A stretch of DNA of 10,068 nt, taken from positions 1 through 10,068 of the forward strand of contig JAAYYX010000069.1 in NCBI GenBank assembly GCA_012515135.1. Direction: 5' to 3'. The translations under genes and the position numbers were made by a program. A model generated the notes under the pieces. The model was given only the letters and a program-made list of their open reading frames with translations. It had not been told where the DNA came from and did no database searches. Positions 6,511 through 10,068 of the stretch are shown here, in pieces (positions within the stretch are counted from its first letter, which is position 1; each line of letters opens with the position of its first letter). The DNA is from Clostridiales bacterium. GTDB lineage: Bacteria; Bacillota; Clostridia; Peptostreptococcales; Anaerovoracaceae.

Positions 6511-7497
6511 ATGAGTAAAATGGAATATAAAGATCAAACAAAGGAACAGCTTATTGAACGCATAGAAGAGCTGGATATCCTTAATCATCAGCTTCTAAAA
6601 GAAAAAGAGCAGGAGGGAAAACTGGAATATGACTGGACAGGCAATCTGGGTCACTGGTACTGGAATATCAAAACCAATAATGTTACATTCAATCCCTTGA
6701 AGGTGACTGTTTTGGGATATGAAAAAGAAGAGATACCTGAAATCGTTTCATATGAATTCTTTACGGATAAACTTCATCCGGAAGATCATGAAGGGACGAT
6801 GCAGGCCATGAAAGACCATCTTTATGGCAGAGAACCTGTATATGAGGCGGAATACCGGATAAAAACCAAAGGGGGAAAATACAGATGGTATTATGACCGG
6901 GGCAAAATAACCAGAGTCGATGAAAAAGGAAAGCCGCTTTTTCTTGCCGGGATAGTTTTTGATATAACAGAGAAAAAAGAAGCCGAGCTGGCACTGGAGA
7001 ATAAAAACAAAGAATTGGCAGAAATATCATCAGTTGACGGCCTTACAAAAATCAGCAACAGAAGAGCACTGATCGAGCATTTGAAAAAAACCGCTGCGGG
7101 TCCGGAGGCTTCAAAAAAGCATTTATCTGTTGCAATGTTTGATATAGATGATTTCAAAAAGGTCAATGATGCAAAAGGCCATGTTTATGGAGATAAGGTT
7201 CTTTTTGAAGTGGCAGCCATATTAGACGGAAGTATAAGGGATTCAGATCTTGCCGGCAGATACGGCGGAGAGGAGTTCATGGTCATTTTTTCAGATGCTG
7301 ATGCTCAAAAAGCAGCAGGCATAGCCGAGAGAATAAGAGCATCCATCGAAAACAAGTTTATTGAGGAAGATCTGAAAATAACCGTAAGCGGCGGTATAAA
7401 ACAGTATCAGGGAGAAGAACTTACTGATCTCATAAAGGCTGCAGATGAGAATCTTTATAAAGCAAAAAGAGCCGGAAAGAATCAGATAGTGTTTTGA
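6511..7497 (+). CDS. PAS-GGDEF diguanylate cyclase, cytoplasmic
   Basis: 328 residues. Residues about 8-36 form a charged coiled-coil-like helix. A PAS domain of the PAS_3/PAC type follows (about 45-155), with G-H-W-Y-W-N-I near its start and F-D-I-T-E-K-K-E-A-E at its end. The GGDEF domain spans about 172-328, opening with D-G-L-T-K-I-S-N-R-R (176-185); metal-binding D211 is in F-D-I-D-D-F-K, and the active-site loop is G-G-E-E-F (252-256). R243-D-S-D246 lies five residues before it, a complete inhibitory I-site, so product feedback by c-di-GMP is expected. It should make c-di-GMP from two GTP under control of a PAS signal (ligand unknown; no haem His or flavin Cys motif was identified). No membrane segment. 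Start uncertain: the AAAAGAG at 6503-6509 is too close to ATG 6511 but well placed for ATG 6520 (Met4). It ends with TGA-TAA, 75 bases before the terminator. Confidence 0.92.
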   Translation: MSKMEYKDQTKEQLIERIEELDILNHQLLKEKEQEGKLEYDWTGNLGHWYWNIKTNNVTFNPLKVTVLGYEKEEIPEIVSYEFFTDKLHPEDHEGTMQAMKDHLYGREPVYEAEYRIKTKGGKYRWYYDRGKITRVDEKGKPLFLAGIVFDITEKKEAELALENKNKELAEISSVDGLTKISNRRALIEHLKKTAAGPEASKKHLSVAMFDIDDFKKVNDAKGHVYGDKVLFEVAAILDGSIRDSDLAGRYGGEEFMVIFSDADAQKAAGIAERIRASIENKFIEEDLKITVSGGIKQYQGEELTDLIKAADENLYKAKRAGKNQIVF

Positions 7498-7572
7498 TAA
7501 AAGAATATGAATCAAGGGAATTCGATATTGATATCTGATATTAAAATCACAAAAAACAATTTTTCATTCAAT

Positions 7573-7630
7573 AATAAAATCCCGCCGTGCCCGGATACTT
7601 TCAGTGAAACGGCAGCGGCGGGATTTTATT
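7573..7630. terminator. Bidirectional terminator between converging operons
   Basis: AATAAAATCCCGCCG (7573-7587) and CGGCGGGATTTTATT (7616-7630) are perfect 15-bp inverted arms. Inside, TGCC (7588-7591) pairs with GGCA (7611-7614) past one unpaired G, and TTTC/GAAA at the tip can pair further. The A-run on one side and T-run on the other supply U-tracts for both directions. It is 75 bases after the diguanylate cyclase stop and 11 bases after the hcp stop on the opposite strand. Confidence 0.92.
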
Positions 7631-7641
7631 ATTTTTGTTTC

Positions 7642-9273
7642 TTATTTACCCATAAATAACTCTATGTCTGAATCAACTGTATCGATACCGGCGATGCCGA
7701 ACTTCTCAACAAGGACTTTTGCAATATTGGGTGAGAGAAATCCGGGAAGCGTGGGCCCCAGGTGTATATTCTTAACACCAAGATAAAGCAGTGCAAGAAG
7801 GACGATCACAGCTTTTTGCTCATACCATGCTATGTTGAATGCTATGGGAAGCTTGTTGATATCGTCAAGACCGAATACCTCCTGGAGTTTCATGGCTATC
7901 ACAGCCAGAGAATAGGAGTCGTTGCACTGGCCTGCATCAAGTACTCTGGGTATGCCGCCAATGTCTCCAAGACCCAGTTTGTTGTAGCGGTATTTTGCAC
8001 ATCCCGCTGTCAGTATTACCGTATCCTTGGGGAGTTTTTTCGCGAACTCGGCATAGTATTCTCTTGATTTCATTCTGCCGTCGCAGCCTGCCATAACGAA
8101 GAATTTTTTTATGGCACCGGATTTGACCGCATCAACAACTTTATCGGCCAGGGCTATTACCTGATCATGTGCAAAGCCTCCTACGATATTTCCTGATTCG
8201 ATTTCCTCTGGAGCAGGAAGGGTTTTTGCAAGGGATATTATCTCAGAGAAATCTTTTTTGCCGTTTTCGTCAGGCAGGATATGTTTGCATCCGGGATAAC
8301 CGGTGGAGCCCGTTGTAAAAATCCTTCCCTTTATTTCTTCGCTTCTGGGAGGGACTATACAGTTGGTAGTAAAAAGGATCGGCCCATGGAAAGGTCCGAA
8401 CTCATCGATCTGTCTCCACCAGGCATTGCCGTAATTCCCCACAAAATTATCATACTTTTTGAAAGCCGGATAGTAATGTGAAGGTAGCATTTCACTGTGG
8501 GTATACACATCTACACCTGTGCCTTTTGTCTGTTCAAGCAGTTGTTCCAGATCTGTAAGGTCATGGCCGGTGATAAGGATCGCCGGATTATTTCTTACGC
8601 CTATGTTTACTTCAGTGATTTCGGGAGTCCCGAATCTTGTGGTATTGGCTTCATCCAGAAGAGCCATGGCTTTCACACCGTGTTCTCCTGTTTTCATTGT
8701 GAGTGCCACCAGTTCATCTGCAGTCATGGAGTCATCCAGTGTGGCAGCGAGAGCTTCATAAATAAAAGCATTTATTTCAAGATTTTCTTTGCCTATATTG
8801 TTTGCATGCTCAGTATATGCAGCCATCCCTTTAAGCCCGTATGTTATCATTTCACGAAGAGAACGGACATCTTCATTTTCTGTGGACAAAACACCAATAG
8901 CATCTGCTTTTTCAAGCATAGAATCTCTAGAATCCACACTGAATAAAGCAGCATCATGAAGGCACTCCGGGTAAGAACTTTTTTTGAGTTCATCTCTGAG
9001 AGAGATCATTTTTTTTATTTGAGCTTCAATTGAGCCGTCATCGAAATTTGCATTGGTAATAGTCATAAAAAGACTGTTGAGAACTTCGTGGTTGACTTTT
9101 TTAATGGACCCGACATCTGTTTTACTTTTTATAACGATATCTGAAATCCCCTTAAGAGTGTAGATCAGAAGATCCTGAAGTTTTGCAACTTCTTCGGTTT
9201 TCCCGCAGACACCACGGATCTTACAGCCCTGTCCTCCGGCTGTTTCCTGGCATTGGTAACAAAACATACTCAT
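7642..9273 (-). CDS. hcp: Hybrid cluster protein (hydroxylamine/NO reductase), class I
   Basis: 543 residues, the usual class I length. The N-terminal C5-X2-C8-X8-C17-X5-C23 holds the [4Fe-4S] cluster, in the longer spacing typical of strict anaerobes. All eight hybrid-cluster ligands are visible: H237 (T-G-H-D), E261 (S-E-M-L-P), C305 (T-N-C-I-V-P-P), C397 (A-G-C-D-G-R, the persulfide Cys), C425 (A-G-C-A-K-Y-R-Y), C450 (G-Q-C-N-D-S), and E485 and K487 (W-Y-E-Q-K-A). It is a cytoplasmic enzyme; Hcp reduces hydroxylamine in vitro and in E. coli acts as an NO reductase with the NADH-dependent Hcr. No hcr is present here; a rubredoxin gene lies 14 bases upstream instead. AGGAGGA (complement of 9281-9287) is seven bases from the ATG and abuts the rubredoxin stop. 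Last gene of its operon. Confidence 0.97.
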   Translation of the reverse strand: MSMFCYQCQETAGGQGCKIRGVCGKTEEVAKLQDLLIYTLKGISDIVIKSKTDVGSIKKVNHEVLNSLFMTITNANFDDGSIEAQIKKMISLRDELKKSSYPECLHDAALFSVDSRDSMLEKADAIGVLSTENEDVRSLREMITYGLKGMAAYTEHANNIGKENLEINAFIYEALAATLDDSMTADELVALTMKTGEHGVKAMALLDEANTTRFGTPEITEVNIGVRNNPAILITGHDLTDLEQLLEQTKGTGVDVYTHSEMLPSHYYPAFKKYDNFVGNYGNAWWRQIDEFGPFHGPILFTTNCIVPPRSEEIKGRIFTTGSTGYPGCKHILPDENGKKDFSEIISLAKTLPAPEEIESGNIVGGFAHDQVIALADKVVDAVKSGAIKKFFVMAGCDGRMKSREYYAEFAKKLPKDTVILTAGCAKYRYNKLGLGDIGGIPRVLDAGQCNDSYSLAVIAMKLQEVFGLDDINKLPIAFNIAWYEQKAVIVLLALLYLGVKNIHLGPTLPGFLSPNIAKVLVEKFGIAGIDTVDSDIELFMGK

Positions 9274-9287
9274 ATTGTGTTCCTCCT

Positions 9288-9452
9288 CTATTCTTCAGTT
9301 GGTTCAAATTCATCTTTACCGACAAAGCATATTGGACAGTGCCAGTCATCGGGAAGTTCTTCAAAAGGTGTACCCTCCGATATACCTCCATCGGGATCGC
9401 CCAGCTCGGGGTCATATACATATCCGCAGGGGATACATGTGTACTTTTTCAT
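9288..9452 (-). CDS. Rubredoxin with variant second iron knuckle
   Basis: 54 residues, the standard size. The start is the ATG at 9452 (M-K-K-Y-T-C); a longer frame to 9515 would add 21 residues unlike any rubredoxin and lacks a site, whereas AAGGAG lies six bases before 9452. C6-X2-C9-G-Y and C39-P-I-C42 form the Fe(Cys)4 centre; the core Y-V-Y-D-P, G-T-P-F-E-E-L-P-D-D-W and G-K-D-E-F-E are all present. The residue after C42, Gly in nearly all rubredoxins (C-P-x-C-G), is Phe43 (TTT) here. Rubredoxin is a one-electron carrier. Its place between a cupin and hcp, 14 bases before hcp, suggests it passes electrons to Hcp or to another oxygen/NO-reducing enzyme, but this is inference from position. 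Confidence 0.95.
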   Translation of the reverse strand: MKKYTCIPCGYVYDPELGDPDGGISEGTPFEELPDDWHCPICFVGKDEFEPTEE

Positions 9453-9458
9453 TTGTTT

Positions 9459-9464
9459 CTCCTT
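9459..9464 (-). promoter_or_regulatory. Ribosome binding site of rubredoxin (decides the start)
   Basis: The complement reads AAGGAG, six bases before the ATG at 9452. It supports the 54-residue start over the longer frame. Confidence 0.8.
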
Positions 9465-9529
9465 TCCTGTAAACCTGTTTTTGATAAAAGATACTATTTT
9501 AATATTTTGGCCCATTGCCCAAAGGATTA

Positions 9530-9844
9530 TCAGCCCTTGGGTGCAGGGGCTTTTACGACAATAAGTTCAAGGGTTTCATCATGAAGGTTTTTTACATTCA
9601 TTTTTGTATTGAAGGGTATCTTGAGAAGATCCCCCGATTCGTATTCATGTACTTCCTGATCATCAAGACCGATAGAAAGCCTGCCCCGTAAGACAGTCAT
9701 ATAAAGGTTTGAATTTGAAAAATGCTCAGGCAGCCCTTCGGTTTTGTTCAATACCATGTGCATGTAGTTTATATTCTCGTCAAGAAGTACTTTTTCTATC
9801 GTTTTTTTGTTCCCCTTATAGAGTCTGAAAACTTGTTCTACCAT
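9530..9844 (-). CDS. Small single-domain cupin protein
   Basis: 104 residues, one beta-barrel cupin. The first cupin motif is degenerate: only H41 remains of the usual H-X-H plus E set. The second motif (G71-D-L-L-K-I-P-F) lacks the expected His, with N83/N86 in that area. Metal binding is therefore doubtful, and it may act as a non-metal ligand-binding or structural barrel. The start is well placed: the complement has GGGAGTGA at about 9851-9858 before the ATG at 9844. It is first in the operon with rubredoxin (77 bases downstream) and hcp. Its first-gene position, right after a probable Crp/Fnr-type promoter, suggests a role in the nitrosative/oxidative stress response. Function is not known; such cupins beside hcp are seen in clostridia from general knowledge, not checked here. 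Confidence 0.85.
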   Translation of the reverse strand: MVEQVFRLYKGNKKTIEKVLLDENINYMHMVLNKTEGLPEHFSNSNLYMTVLRGRLSIGLDDQEVHEYESGDLLKIPFNTKMNVKNLHDETLELIVVKAPAPKG

Positions 9845-9872
9845 GGCTTATCACTCCCATCTGATATGATAT

Positions 9873-9908
9873 GAATTGTATTATACTATAAAGCATCACT
9901 TTTGTATG
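9873..9908 (-). promoter_or_regulatory. Promoter of the cupin-rubredoxin-hcp operon
   Basis: On the minus strand a consensus TATAAT (complement of 9880-9885) lies 35 bases before the cupin ATG; the predicted start of transcription is about 9873. The -35 position 17 bases further up (9903-9908) reads CATACA, only 3 of 6 consensus bases, as in activator-dependent promoters. Confidence 0.65.
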
Positions 9909-9924
9909 TTGAAATTACAACATA
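9905..9924. promoter_or_regulatory. Palindromic operator, Crp/Fnr-family geometry (HcpR-like?)
   Basis: TATGTTG-AAATTA-CAACATA has perfect 7-bp arms around six bases, and nine of its ten base-pair positions are symmetric. The core TGTTG-N6-CAACA has the same 5-6-5 layout as Crp/Fnr boxes (TGTGA-N6-TCACA). Its centre (9914.5) is at -41.5 from the predicted start, the class II activator position, and its near half overlaps the weak -35. HcpR, a Crp/Fnr-family regulator, controls hcp in many anaerobes, so it is the best candidate. No regulator gene is in the window. Confidence 0.65.
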
Positions 9925-10068
9925 ATAACTATTTTTGTGATATAATTATAAAACCATATAATATATTTTCTGAATTCAGTATTATATTTACACAAATTCT
10001 GTCTTTCTGAAACAAAAATGTTGTGTTCCAATGACAAACATACTGTTTTTTATCATCAAAAATTAAAA

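Noticed and set aside
7642..9273. Several long + strand open frames opposite hcp (for example 8497-8946)
   Set aside because: The opposite strand encodes a complete Hcp with all cluster ligands; the + frames have no ribosome sites or family features.
9453..9515. An N-terminal extension of rubredoxin by 21 residues
   Set aside because: The ATG at 9452 has AAGGAG at six bases and gives the standard 54-residue protein; the extension is unlike any rubredoxin.
9486..9529. Short hairpin TTTGG/CCAAA between cupin and rubredoxin as a terminator or processing site
   Set aside because: Only five base pairs and no U-tract on the minus strand.
9970..9979. Perfect palindrome CTGAATTCAG
   Set aside because: Short, isolated, and not placed relative to a promoter element.
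10018..10041. ATGTT-N14-AACAT as a second operator upstream of the hcp operon
   Set aside because: The arms are five bases with the wrong spacing for a Crp/Fnr site; expected by chance in A+T-rich DNA.

Overview
The window looks like chromosome of a strictly anaerobic, A+T-rich Bacillota (Clostridia-type) bacterium. The evidence is a class I hybrid cluster protein beside a small rubredoxin, a TusA/DsrE-tailed CoA-disulfide-reductase-like protein, AGA/ATA-rich codon use, and strong AGGAGG-like ribosome binding sites. The genus cannot be fixed from this sequence. No tRNA, rRNA, CRISPR array, insertion sequence or phage gene was seen.

Layout. (A) 1-728 (+): the 3' end of a large sulfur/CoA redox protein. 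The reading frame is open to the left edge, and the TusA CPGP active site lies upstream of the first in-window ATG. (B) 828-2059 (+), closed by a terminator at 2089-2131: a protein with a HEPN-like R-X4-H motif joined to a receiver-like (CheY-fold) domain, followed 14 bases later by a small single-pass membrane protein with a charged helical tail. This is the least described part of the window. (C) 2307-7497 (+): a tight four-gene run with gaps of about 19-24 bases, encoding a pirin, an NAD(P)H-dependent FMN/quinone reductase, a 902-residue P2-type cation ATPase, and a PAS-GGDEF diguanylate cyclase. It ends at a strong hairpin (7573-7630) shared with the converging operon. (D) 9844-7642 (-): a cupin, rubredoxin and hcp operon for nitrosative/oxidative stress. 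Its upstream region has a consensus -10 box and a 20-bp palindrome centred exactly at -41.5, the class II activator position for Crp/Fnr-family regulators. (E) 9925-10068: A+T-rich DNA without a recognisable gene.

Working together. Block D reads as an NO/hydroxylamine detoxification unit. Rubredoxin is a plausible electron carrier for Hcp, because no hcr-type reductase is present in the window. Block C puts redox-linked proteins, an ion pump and a c-di-GMP synthase in one probable transcript, which suggests a stress or envelope response, but the link is by position only. Block B may be a phosphorylation-linked HEPN module with a membrane partner; that is a hypothesis from domain reading, not a recognised system.
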